From the NCBI GenBank assembly GCA_963931925.1, contig OZ007570.1, forward strand, positions 62,899,132-62,963,131: a stretch of DNA of 64,000 nucleotides. Direction: 5' to 3'. Shown one piece after another: positions 1-11,571 of this stretch (the stretch's first letter is position 1; each line of letters begins with the position of its first letter). This DNA comes from Onchidella celtica (Eukaryota > Mollusca > Gastropoda > Systellommatophora > Onchidiidae). The notes beneath the pieces are model-generated. The model had not been told where the DNA came from. It worked only from the letters and a program-made list of their open reading frames with translations, and did no database searches. A program made the translations under genes and the position numbers.

Positions 1-3000
1 AAAATTAGAGAAACTTTGATTTTTTTTTGCCAACTTGGCTTAATTACAGTCATTTTTTTTTCCAATGAAACCACTACCTGACACAACAGAGAAGGACAAG
101 ATTTGTTGACCTATATTTTCCCTGAATAGTTGATTTGAATGTGACAATTGAATACTCATAAAAGAATCCAAAAGCGTTCAGCGTATGCAGAACTTGTCGT
201 GTTGATTCTAGAGTCAGTTTTCTTATTTAAAATGACAGATCAATTTAAAGCGTTTATTCGTAGATTAATAGTGTACTAGAGAACTGAGGTCAGTATCGAA
301 CTGTGTCTCATATGGGGGTAACTAGCAGAGGAAAACAAACATTAAAGCAGCTCTTGGTCTACCAAGTGCTCAAAGCTAGAATGATAACACGCAAAGACAA
401 GAAAAGTTGTGCGCAAACCCAGTCGCAAATTGGCTGATGTCGTAAAACGGCATTCGCAACACGGGTTTTTTGTGTGTGTGTTGTTGTTGTTGTTTTTTTT
501 TTGTCTCTTGGAGGCCACGATAGATCACCAAATAACAGCTTGCCAGCCGGTATAACTACGGCAATACGAAGTTGAATTGTATTATTTTCATAGGATTGAT
601 TGAGCCATGCTACATTGGCCCTCTTTCATACACCATCAAATCACACGACCGAAGTCGACCATTGAACACAAAGGCTCCAGTACAGGTCAAATTGTGAGAC
701 ACAGTGTGTCTAGAAACTAATATTGTCTTGTTCAGTCGTGCGATTGGGGTCTCACGACAACACAGCCAGTTTGGCATAGCTCTTTGGGGCATATTTTCTT
801 CAACAATTTGAGGGCGGGGTGATGTTGTAACCGTGGAAAAGATGTCTTTAATGAGCTTAAACTTGAGGTCAATTCAACTTGGGCTTAGGTAGGATTTGCT
901 GGCTGGGTTTGGTTTGGTGATACATTGAAAGTGATTCCGTTCAGTAGAAATATTTATGTTGTGAGGGAGTGCGTGGGTGGAGTGTGGGAACAAGACAAAA
1001 CACAGTAACTGTGATAGACAGACCCTGTTTACAAGCAATTATTGAACTGGACTCACCACCGCGCAGACTGTCGAGAACAGAAATGGGCTCACAGTGAGGA
1101 CAAGCTTGGGCTAAGCCAATCTGATAGCTGAGAGATTAGAGGATGATCTGATGGCTGGAGGAGAATGCTACCAGAGGGGGGAAAACTCCGTCTGGGACAA
1201 TCAGTCCATAATCTAAGTGTCTTTCAGAGTCCAGTACAGGAGGCAGCATGAAAAAAAAAATAATTAGAAAAGACTTTACTTGTAGAATACGAAAGGGCGT
1301 ATCAGCAGATTAATGAGATATTTACTCTTTCTGGGTTTTTTTTTTCCTGATTTCTTCTGTAAAAATTGTAATGCAATTAAAACTTTGGTCATTTACAATG
1401 CTCCAATTTAATACGTCTGAATAAGACCATGAATAAAAACGCCCGCGAGCAGCAACACGCTCAAACACACACATATGCGCGCACATACCTGACTTTTCTT
1501 ACAGCCAATATAAGGACTATACAGTTTGCTGTTGATAGAATGCTGCATATCAAATGAGAGCTGGGTATTCCTGAAAATTGTTTATTAAATGGTATTGTTT
1601 GTTGAGATGTGTTATTTCTGATTTCTCAGTGACACCAGGACGACAACACTTGGCTAGTGACCATTCTCTCTCGAGTGGTTTAAGGAGAATGTTTAGGCAC
1701 TGGTAATAATTGTTACATCCTGTTTACCTCTTGTTTTAAATGTCCTACGCAGGAGTCCAACACAAGATAAGGGCAGTTATGTTTAGGTAAGACTCATTCA
1801 CTGCACCGATGTTCTAGTTCAGCACGGGTAGACGTGACATATCCTGTACTGTATGGGAGATTTTGCTGGATTTCTGGAAGAGATGGAGAACTTGAACAGA
1901 TCCTGATTCCTATAGCATGTTGTTATCGTTCTATTTCATTCCGAACTGAGGCTGTGTGGGGAGATATATTAGGTGATAAGACAAGGCACTTACGAAAGCA
2001 GGAATTTGCATGCATCTGAGATAGTTTTCCACCAGAAATTTTTGTTCACCAGTTATTTATTTGATAAGATTTTTCATGGCGTAACCTGACGAAAAGGTCG
2101 GTACGCTGGATGTGAATATTGTTTCCTCATCCACAAATCTATTCAGAAAATTAATTATTAACCAGGTAACATAGTGTTAATTCAGTCTTCATTTAATGTA
2201 CAACAGAGTTAAAGTACTCCTGGGATTTGTTCTTGGTCCACTTTTTCAATGTGGAAGAGACGGAAGTTTTTGGTCCTGATAAATTCATTGAATTCTCGAC
2301 TCCAAAAGAAAATTTGATTTATTTACTTCCAACTTCAGTTCCCAGCTTTAAAATAAATCGAACATTCTGGGGCCTCCTTTTCAAAATTTGATACAAGACA
2401 AGCGAAAAAAACTGTCATACCAGTAGCATTTCAGGTGCAGGTTTTTCACTTTCTTTATTCTACAAATTACTGTATGGGGAAAAATTGAATTTCTCTGTGA
2501 GTTGCTATTGAGTGAAATGGGTGAAGAAGAAAGACCAGAGATCTTGGAGCGCATGGTTGTGTTTCCATTCAAACCCATTTTGATCATGTTTTCTTTGCTT
2601 CATTTTGAGTTTTTATCCTATCAAATAATGGTTTGCCCTACCAGTGCGTTTTTGTTGGGTTTTTTTTGGCTATTTTCTTCCATTAGCTTGTGCTTCTCAG
2701 CCATACAAAATGACTTTGATTTGTAGAATAGAACTGTCTTGCATTGGCACGGGTGTCCGCATCAGTGCAGTTCAGCATCCCAAACCTGACTATCGTGGCT
2801 ACCGCTTCTGTTATGCCGCTACCTGCCATAGATGCCTTTTGTTTCATGCATTGCTTCCATCATTTATTCATACCAAAGCTTTTCAAGTGAAGTTTGGACC
2901 ATATAAACGGCTTTTTTTTTTTTGATTCTTTTGCCTTGGCTTAGTCTGCTTCAAGCAACCATTCAGTTCACAGTAGTATACTGCATATGATTATAATACA

Positions 3001-3596
3001 TGTATGTATATAGCCTGCAAAATTATTATAAACATGTGATCGTTGTCAGTGAGGGAATTTCTTCATAAAGTAAATTATTTTTACCCAAGTATTCATCCTC
3101 ACACTAGCAGAATATTCTGGATTTAAAGAGCGGGCTTACTGTTTTGAACTACAGTAACATTCGACGGAGTTGTTACAAAGATTTTACAGGGAAACAGTTC
3201 CCATTTGTTTTATGGTGAATTTGTCAAACAAAGGTTATTGGTAGTCAGGTGTCACTCTGTCCTGGCATGACTGTGAACACAGGCAAACCGACTGGTATCA
3301 GAATGTTGTATAGGTTAGAACAGTTTACCTTTACTTTGTGCTTAATTTCTGCCCCATTGCCACAGTTTCCAGGCACGCATTCAGACGAAAGTAGGTCCCT
3401 TGTCATTCTGTGGTCATTCAGTAGTCTTACCACAAACAGAAAATGACTACTACCAATATGAGGACTAAGTTCTGGTATCTTGCTCAGATATGATATTGGT
3501 GGCATTTTCAGATTTATGAATATGCTATAAGTATACGACTGTTTTTGTTTTATTTTCTAGTGCTTGAAAAAGTTTCCATACAAGTGCTGACCGGAA
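1..3596. other. Non-coding stretch, no gene supported
   Basis: Only short open frames without domain-like composition occur here. The stretch is AT-rich with poly-T and TG/TTG runs (about 468-500) and scattered poly-A/T tracts. I see no splice-bounded coding segment or RNA gene that I can defend. Confidence 0.5.
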
Positions 3597-3600
3597 TAAA

Positions 3601-3632
<32 letters not shown>

Positions 3633-3848
3633 AGATCATTTATATAGCACCTAATCCAAACGAATTCCCTCTAGGCGCTTTACAGAAAGTCTTGTTCTCT
3701 CGATTTGCATCTCTCTCACTCTGTCTTTCTTTCTCTCACCCTCTTTCTCTCACTCTCTCTATCTCTCTCTATCTCAGAGCAAATTTTAACGCAGCCTGTT
3801 AGGCGCAGTTCACAACTCACAACAGTTCACAACTCACAAATTGAAATG
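3597..3848 (+). repeat. SINE-like dispersed repeat, copy 1
   Basis: It starts with an (AAT)n run, then a core containing 'catttatatagcacctaatcc' and 'ggcgctttacagaaa', then a pyrimidine-rich stretch, and ends with short direct repeats of 'agttcacaactcacaac'. The same order of blocks recurs at about 24686-24930 and 28741-28996 on the same strand. This copy is the most diverged in the middle. It is a dispersed repeat of SINE or MITE type; the class is inferred. Confidence 0.75.
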
Positions 3849-5653
3849 AAAAAAAAACAGCACTATAATCTGCCTCGAGTTTCATCTGTGGCGGTTTTAT
3901 CTGCCAAAACACAAAAATGTCATTATGAGACATCTGGGGTATAACGACTGGTAAATAACATCATTTGTTGTGGTCAAGATTAATGCTGCCTTGTATGTAT
4001 TTTAAGAGTATGACGCTGTTGTACAATGAAATTGTTGTTGCATCCACACAACTGGTGGTAATAGGTATTTTGGTATTGGAATGTGGCTTGACATTGAATT
4101 TACACATCTATGCTTTTTCTATTGTTGAACCATAATCAAATAGAAACAAAGTGGATTTGTGGCTTCTGCAATATTATACCATACCATGCTTTATGAATTT
4201 GCTTGTTTTCAGATGTACTTGTGTAACTCATAATGTTGCATTATTTACAATTTTTTTTTGTTTTCTTTCTGAGCTAGTTTGGTGTTTGGCGTTCTTGAAC
4301 AAGCCTATTTCATTACTTAGATTGCAAGATTATTTAAGTAAGCGTTTGGATTGCGTGGGCAGGTGAATAACGTATTTGGCATAATTTACCTTATTTCTGC
4401 CATAGGAATAACTATGACATCATAATCTTAGTCTGTGGCGGAAATTAAAGAACTTTTGAGAATACACTCCTGCTATTTTTGACTAACCGTGAAACGGAAA
4501 TTGGCACTACTGATATGTCTAGAAGTCTGTCTGTGGCGGAAATCAGTAGGTATTATTTGCTGCATTGTGATACTATAAAGCCCCATGAACTGTGAAAGGA
4601 AAAAAAAAAAGTATAATGAAAGTGTAGTATTATACTCGTTCCTTGCTAATAAGAAAAAAACGTCCGATTGCAAGACAGAATTACTGCCTACCCACGCTGT
4701 TCTTTTTAAGTTTAAATTCGGCAGTTTTAAAATCTCATTATTATTATTTTATTAAACATTTTCTTCTGTTAAAATTCAGACAAAGTTTAACTGTCAGATT
4801 TCAACATTTCTTGGTTATTTTGTCCTCGTGATAAGACAACTGATCCGGTTCCCGACAAGCCTATTTCGTACGGTCCTATGTACAGAAGCTAACAAATGAA
4901 ATACTTGCGTTTAAAAGAATATTTACCTTTAATGCCCAGGCATATTCACTTAGGTAACATAGCAATTTTGTATCTTGCAAAACTAATTTTAAATGGTCAA
5001 ATGGGTGTAGAAATATAGACGTTTGTCGCACAAAATCATCAACTTTGTTGATTAATTCAGAAATGTTCCAATTGTAGAATATTTGGCTCTGGAGAAGTGT
5101 TTCAGATACGGAATGCTGGGCTAAGCATCCCTTCTACTGTACTAAAGCGCGGCCAACAGCCAAAAACAATCTATGGAAAAATTTGAGTTACACTGGACAT
5201 GAATTGATAAGGGTTAAGATGACTTGGTGTCTCTTTTCTGTTTTGGATACCATCATAGAGTCTTTGTGACCTGAAATTGCAAAGCAGAGTGTCATTGCAC
5301 AGGTCATAATTTTCGTTTTCCTGGATGCCAGCGCTAAATATTGATCATAAAAAAGGATATAATTAATTGATGTAATTTCTTTGAACGTATCTGTTTTTTC
5401 TTGTTATGGTTATGACATCAAACAGAAAAAATATTACATGTCATAATCTGTTAGTATTCTTGGAACAGTGAGAGTGACTTGGATGTGTGTAAGTGTGGCT
5501 AGAAAAGTCCCCCGAAAATGTTTAGTTGGAATTAATGTTTTCTTGGCGGTGAACTGTGATCCATTGGGTTAAATGGTTTTACAATGCTTTTAGGTAAGTC
5601 AATCTGTAGCATTCGTCCTCTCATCTTCTGTACACTCCTATTTTGTCTTCCAG
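3849..5653. other. Non-coding stretch, possible intron
   Basis: Nothing coding is supported. If the candidate exon beginning at 5654 is real, this interval would be the intron before it. A good polypyrimidine tract followed by 'cttccag' ends the interval. Confidence 0.35.
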
Positions 5654-5783
5654 CGAAACCAGTCTATTCAGGTCCACGCCTCAGAACACGACAGTCACCG
5701 TCTACACCAACCACCGACTTCTGGTCAAGGACCGGACATCTAGAAACGGTAACTCTGAGGTGAACAGCTCGACCACTGTCTGA
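5654..5783 (+). CDS. Candidate 3'-terminal coding exon of an unidentified gene
   Basis: A long pyrimidine tract ending in 'tgtcttccag' at 5653 is an excellent splice acceptor. After one leftover base, a frame of 42 codons starts ETSLFRSTPQNTTVTVYTNH and ends at TGA 5781-5783, and an AATAAA lies 320 bases downstream. The last part of the frame runs into a 25-bp minisatellite, so the stop may have been set by repeat growth. A donor-like 'gtaact' at about 5749 could alternatively end the exon earlier. No family is recognised, and the upstream exons are not identified and may lie before the window. Splicing is inferred, not shown. Confidence 0.33.
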
Positions 5784-5862
5784 GGTGAACAGCATGACCG
5801 CTGTCTTGGGTGAACAGCTCGACCACTGTCTGTGAACAGCTCGACCACTGTCTGAGGTGACG
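5758..5862 (+). repeat. 25-bp minisatellite, about four copies
   Basis: The unit begins 'ggtgaacagctcgaccactg' and repeats four times, with one copy shortened by two bases. It overlaps the end of the candidate exon and its stop codon. Confidence 0.9.
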
Positions 5863-6102
5863 TCCAGCGGACGGTCCCCTGCGCCCTGTGAGCAGACATA
5901 TTCAGCATTTCAGAACACAGTTTAGTATGATGATGGTGGGCAGCGTAATCGGGAGTAAAACATAACAGAACATCCAGATAAGAACATTTTAAGAGAAAAA
6001 CTGGATGAAATCGGCTGTGCAGTGGGACAACTGGTTAGCCTGGCAACTTAACCCGTATTATTCTGATATTTTACTCGCTACTGTTTTGTGTAGATCATAA
6101 GA

Positions 6103-6108
6103 AATAAA
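6103..6108 (+). other. Polyadenylation signal AATAAA
   Basis: A canonical hexamer in 'agaaataaattgtgg' is followed by a T-rich stretch, as expected downstream of a cleavage site. It would serve the candidate terminal exon at 5654-5783. Confidence 0.35.
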
Positions 6109-6619
6109 TTGTGGTTCTTTGTATATTTTTTTCATTACACCCAATCACTGAATCAGTTCTTAAATGTCAGTTACTGTGGTGCTTTTCCATGCATGCGTAT
6201 TATTTCATAATTGTCCCAAAGGTTATAGTAAAGACTTCAAAAGCTTCAAGCAACTAGAGATTGGTGGCATCCGGCAGGATTTAATTCCGTTTTCAATTTG
6301 AACACGGACGCCAAACCGAGGAAGTTTGATAAAAGTAATGTATTAAATCTGGAGGATCAATTGTTATTGTATCTTAATCATAATATTCAGTCACATCATG
6401 CGTAACATAAAGAGTTAGTATAGTTATGTCTTAGCTGTTCTAGTATCCAAGTCGAGGTTTCGTCCTATTGCCACAGTGAAAGATGTTGTGTGTTGTTGTC
6501 CTGTGTTTGGTGACTTTCCTGTGAGATTCGGTCATCTCAGTGGTGCTGTACAGCAATCTTTGTATACATATTTCCTTTTATCATGTGGCAGAACCACCAC
6601 CATATTATAATATAGAGAA

Positions 6620-7045
6620 TAGGAGTTATTTATGTCGAAAAAGCATTGGGCTGACACTGAATAGAATCTCATGTTCTTGTTAGTGACGCTTATATAATAG
6701 TACAAGGAGACATAAGTCAAAATAATATGGCTTGAGATGTTGAGAAAACATTGGGCTGATAGACAGATGAACCCCATGCCTGTTAGTGATGTCTATACTC
6801 GTATATATAATAGAAAAAGACGTATAACACAATGCTGTGACTGGAGATGTAGGGGATATATTGAGCAGACAGAATATGAACCTCACCTGTTGATAGTGAT
6901 GTCTATACTTATAATAGTAGAAGGAAACTTATAACATAGTCTTATGACTCCAGATGCCGTGGAAACACTGGGCAGACAGAAAGATAAACATCATGTGTTT
7001 GTAAGTCATGCGAAAGGGGACTTAAAACAAAGTACTATGACTCGA
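6620..7045. repeat. Diverged tandem repeat, unit about 107 bp, four copies
   Basis: The blocks 'aaaacattgggctgatagac', 'gttagtgatgtctatact', 'taatagtagaagga' and 'tatgactccag' recur in the same order about every 107 bases, from about 6620, 6735, 6848 and 6955. Copies differ by many substitutions and small indels, so the array is old. No coding function is seen. Confidence 0.75.
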
Positions 7046-7536
7046 GAACTGTTTTGTCGGAACTTTCGTTATGTCACTGTCATTATTGTCATTATGTTAC
7101 AAAGACAGCGTGGGGGTAACGTTTACTAAAATATGGATAAGCCTCCAGCAAGAAATGAATAACCATAGAAGGTCGGGAAATGGCAGGAAATCAGATGTGA
7201 TAATGTTCATGAACTCAGCATTCTAATATTATTAGCTATCTTCAAGATGAAGCCTGGCTCATCAATAGTACTGAGATCTCTATCTCTCTAGTTTTAATGA
7301 TTATTGCAATGAACGAGAAAATAATCTTACTTGTCTGCGATATTACGTGCATCATGTAGGATGAGGAATAAAATATTTTTTGAAATGCTCACGCCGATAG
7401 TGGGTGCTACTGTGTTTGAAATTCCTCATCAAGTCAGAACGCAATAATTTGATATGAAAATGAATAATGCTTGCTACAGTACAACAGCTGTTATTCAACC
7501 ACTCAACATCGTAAAGACCAATGGACGTGACGCTTT

Positions 7537-7574
7537 TGATGTCTGTCTGTCTATCTATCTATATATTTATCTAT

Positions 7575-7606
<32 letters not shown>

Positions 7607-7617
7607 ATATCTATCTG

Positions 7618-7676
<59 letters not shown>

Positions 7677-7677
7677 G

Positions 7678-7716
<39 letters not shown>

Positions 7717-7720
7717 GTTC
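7537..7720. repeat. (TCTA)n microsatellite
   Basis: A nearly pure TCTA/CTAT array with occasional TCTG variants. Open frames across it (LSIYLSIY) are repeat artefacts. Confidence 0.97.
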
Positions 7721-9536
7721 GTATGCCTGTTGTTGTTGTTTTTCTTGGTTCTGTTTATTGACATTTCAGTCGGAGCCAAAAGTATAAAAATGAAGCCTTT
7801 TGGGGTGCCCCGCCCAGCACAAATGAATGTCATGTCCGTTTACCAATATCAGTTTGTTCTCTTCTTCCCGTGGCCTTCAGGCACGTCTGAAATCTCCACA
7901 TGTAATACAGTACACGATTGTTCTTAATCATCTGTAGTATAACATGTCACATTGCGTCAGATGATAAGCTGTCACGGTGTGTACAGTATCCATCATTTGT
8001 ACATAGATTGCTATATTATAATTTATGCTATTAGTGTAATACACACTGATTCACGAGGATAATAATCATGAAGGAATGTTAATATTACCATGTACATTAA
8101 TACAATTTCCCTTGTTTTGTATGTTATTCGTCACTTTGACTCAAGTACCATCTGAAACTCAAGCTGTATTTCTTCTTTATGTTAATTAGGTTTGGTGTTC
8201 TTTTATCAGTCACTTTATTTAATACGCTATCAACAAAGAAGCACACATGTTTACAATAATCACTTACTTACTTTACTTTACTTTTCCGATCCAGCAGTCT
8301 TCTGGGCATGTGCCCTTTGACTTGTTGCCATGACATAAAATTTGTAGGTTTGGTTGAGTTGGTTTGTTCCACAGTATAGAGTGTTTTCAAAGTCTGGGTT
8401 GGTTGGTAGCAGTGTAGTATTACAATAATCACAAAACAATTATCTCGATCAGGGAAATCTTCCCAATTTAGGAATGTCCGTTGAAAATCGGGCAGTTCAA
8501 TTTTTTTTTTTTTTTTTTACTTTCACAAGTGAGTTTGATCTTTGATCTCATGGGAACAAGGCTGCATTTTGACGCTTTTTATGAATAAATTGTTACAACG
8601 CAAGAAATAGATAGGGTAACAAAAAAGGTTAAACTTAAACTGTGTAAGATTTTGACATCCACCATTCACGCTCTTGGAGAGAAACTGTTGAAGTTTATTG
8701 CAACAATTTATAGATGGTCGATGTGTGCAAGGCGTTTGCAGACACAAAATGTAGCAAAAGAAAATGTTGTATGTAGCAAAACCTAGCTAGTGTAACTTTT
8801 TCTTTTTGCCATATTTTGTCTTTGCTTCAAGCCTTACTGCGACCCCACGGATTTTCTGTGGTTTCTGTAACGTTACAGCAGGTGCGAGCATTTTGCCTCG
8901 CTCATTCATTCAAGGTGCAGACTACCCATTGGCAGTTGAACAGTGCAAGAGGCTGCCGTGTTGGCAAAGGCTTACGTTATCATGGCTACATTAATTTCTC
9001 TGCTCTCTACTACCGTGTCTGGTGGGTGTCAGTATCTTACAGAACTTTTGAAACTGTTTATTTCTTTTGTAGTAATGCTGTACAGTATAACCCGCAATAC
9101 AACATGTTGGTGTGAATTGTGATCTATTTTGTTTTGTTTGACCTAAACACGGGTTGAAAGTATTTCATTATCTTATGAACTTTATCAGAGCAGCTGTCTT
9201 TATTTACTTTTCCTACCTTGAATCTCTTGTTTTGAAAAGCGATCAAATTTATCGTCAAAACAAAGCAATTGAATGGAGTTTGCTTGGGATCTCCGCCTTT
9301 CCAGTCATGTGACAGGTGGTTTGTGACGTTTTCGTGCCCCCCCCCCCCCCACGTGACCTGTACTATATGAATAATTTGTCAAAAGGGCCGGGAATATAGG
9401 TTTCTTCAACAGTTTTTCAAATCTTCATATTATCATTGCAGCCACCTGTCATGTGACCTCTCGGAGAACCTCAGCAACTTTATTTTTAAAAGCGAAAAGA
9501 TCACTATGAAGCTGCTGTGTTTACATATATACATAT
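7721..9536. other. Non-coding stretch
   Basis: No supported gene. It contains a C-run at about 9338-9351 and one copy (8738-8784) of a short dispersed repeat that also occurs at 12368-12415. Confidence 0.5.
8738..8784 (+). repeat. Short dispersed repeat, copy 1 of 2
   Basis: The segment 'aatgtagcaaaagaaaatgt' followed by 'tgtatgtagcaaaacct' matches 12368-12415 over about 47 bases with few differences. The parent element is unknown. Confidence 0.6.
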
Positions 9537-9715
9537 ATGTACGGAAACAGAGAGGTCAAAAACGCTTCAAGTAGTGAAACAGAAGGGATGTTTTCAAGAG
9601 CACTGAAACGCCATTTCCGTACACATGAATGCATTCTTTTTCTGTACTATTTCATGGATTTTTGCTGTTCCTATTTCCGTACGCATGAAAACACAGCTCA
9701 AGAATGTGCTGGATT
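9537..9715. repeat. Dispersed 'TTTCCGTACACATG' repeat, copy 1
   Basis: It begins 'tgtacggaaacagagaggtc' and ends 'gcatgaaaacacagctcaag'. Ends and internal blocks ('cttcaagtagtgaaa', 'atttccgtac') are shared with 13792-14065. The inverted TACGGAAA/TTTCCGTA ends suggest a small DNA element. Confidence 0.6.
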
Positions 9716-11026
9716 TTCCCTTGTACCTATCGGCCCTTTCCTCAAAATAATGTTTATGATCTCACTTAATTGTACCCAGTCACTGAAAGTCCAAGTGCCA
9801 CTGGAAAGGTGTAGATATTTAACTCAGGGCACTGATCTACCGACCGGTTAGGTCTTTTTACCTGGGTGCCACTGGGCCTGGATTCGAAGCTGAACACATC
9901 TTCTGCGATAGTTTTAAGGCCCTTACTTTTCGGCCGTCTACGTGGATCCAAACCCTTGGAGAAGGTCAGAAATAGAGTTGATATAATCTATTGTGGGGAT
10001 TTTTTTTTTCGGGGGGAGGGAGGGGGGTTTAGGGGGTACGATAAACTTAGATGAACGATCACCCGCAGATCGTTCCAGCCCAATGATTTAATATATCTCG
10101 GCCATAGTTTTTGTTTGTTCCAAATTCACTTTTTGCAAAATTGTGAAATTCGACGTTGAACTTCTGCGACTTTAGTATCAAGATAAGGAGTACGAAAACA
10201 TCAGAATTGTGAAACAGCTTGGTAAGTTTCACAAAGCATTTTAAATGAGTGCTAAAGTCTGCACCTGTTATATTTTTATACCTCTTCTACATACTAAAAG
10301 ATTTCCTGTTGGGTTTTTGGGGGTGTGTGTGTGTTCTGGTTTTTTTCAGAAAATGGACATAGAACAAACAAGGTCTAGGGTCACGATATAGTGGTGTTTT
10401 GTTGTTGTTTGGGGGATGGAGGGTAAACTGGCTTGATACACCCTGATGAACAATCTGCCGAAGTTCGTTTCAGCACAAGAACTTTAATATTACATTGAAA
10501 AGGCTGTGATACAGGCTAAGAAAGATATTCAGTTCATGTGAATGTTCTGTAACTGACGACCGCAGGGGGGTGGGGGGTGGTGACGTCTACAGTCACAAAA
10601 AGTAATTTTGGCCTTTATCTGCCGCCCCACCCCCCAACCCCCCCCCCCAGCTTCACCCCTCTCTTTCCACCTTACCCTCCTATGTACAAGCTTGGTCCAT
10701 CAATTGCGAAACAAAAATTGTGGACAAGAGAGATGCAATCACAAAATCCCCAAATCACCTTTTCAGTAATTTTGCAAGAGGAAATTTGTGGGACTATCAA
10801 AGTTTAAAAACTGAATCTCTTAGTTTCACATTTTTTGTGACTTGTTCTTGCCCCCCCCCCCTCCCCCCCCCCCCAACCCCCCCCCCCCCAACCCCCACCC
10901 CCACCGCCCATGTCTTCAATTATTTCTTGAATCTATTTGTATTATAAAAATGTTTTAGTTTTTGTTGGCCATCATGGTATCATGATGTTAATGCTGATAT
11001 TATTATACTGTTGGTAAGTTATATGA
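9716..11026. other. Non-coding stretch with long C and G runs
   Basis: No gene is supported. Runs of eight or more C or G occur at about 10011-10026, 10565-10578, 10629-10648 and 10851-10903. The last group has several C tracts separated by one or two bases, so the minus strand could form G-quadruplexes. Confidence 0.5.
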
Positions 11027-11571
11027 CTGGCCCTACCACGAAACCGCAAATGTGCCAAGGATCTGTTATTTTATAGATGAGGAAAGATGAGATAAGAATA
11101 AATATAAAAAAGAAGTACTTTATTATCCCATGAGGAAACTCACTTCCACGGAGCGTTTAAGTCCTTATACACGGCATACACATCCAACGCATCTCTACAT
11201 AAAGATTTTAATCAATAACAGGCATATTACATGGCATGGAACCTTGGTGAAATCTGGCACACATCTAGCTATAAAATGCCTTGTTGCGGCGAACTGCACA
11301 GGGCAAAAATGATCGGCTGTACCTTTTCCTGTTTGCTTTGATGTGTATTATTCTGTTGCTCCTGGATGATCTAGAAAGTTGATGACCATTGAAGACTGTT
11401 TTCTTGAAATGTGTCCTTTATCTTAAGTACGTACTAGTTATGTAAATAAATTGCTGTATTCCCCATTCAAAGCATTAAAGTCCTTTAAGTGCTTCATGGA
11501 ATATTTGGTGAAAAAAGAGTTTTGATCGGCAGTTATGCAAGTAGGTTTGTGTGGTTTCACGATAGGGCCAG
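11027..11571. mobile_element. Non-autonomous TIR DNA element, CTGGCCCTA family, copy 1
   Basis: The left end 'ctggccctaccacgaaaccg' and right end 'gtggtttcacgatagggcc' are inverted copies over about 20 bases. A second, shorter element with the same termini lies at 53986-54226. There is no transposase frame inside, so it is a MITE or internally deleted element. The superfamily is not assigned. Confidence 0.7.

Noticed and set aside
7454-7927. 157-codon frame across the TCTA array
   Set aside because: The central part is a microsatellite, and the flanks have no domain or splice support.
9779-9900. A tRNA-like B-box ('ggattcgaagc') hint
   Set aside because: No matching A-box or cloverleaf could be folded on either strand.
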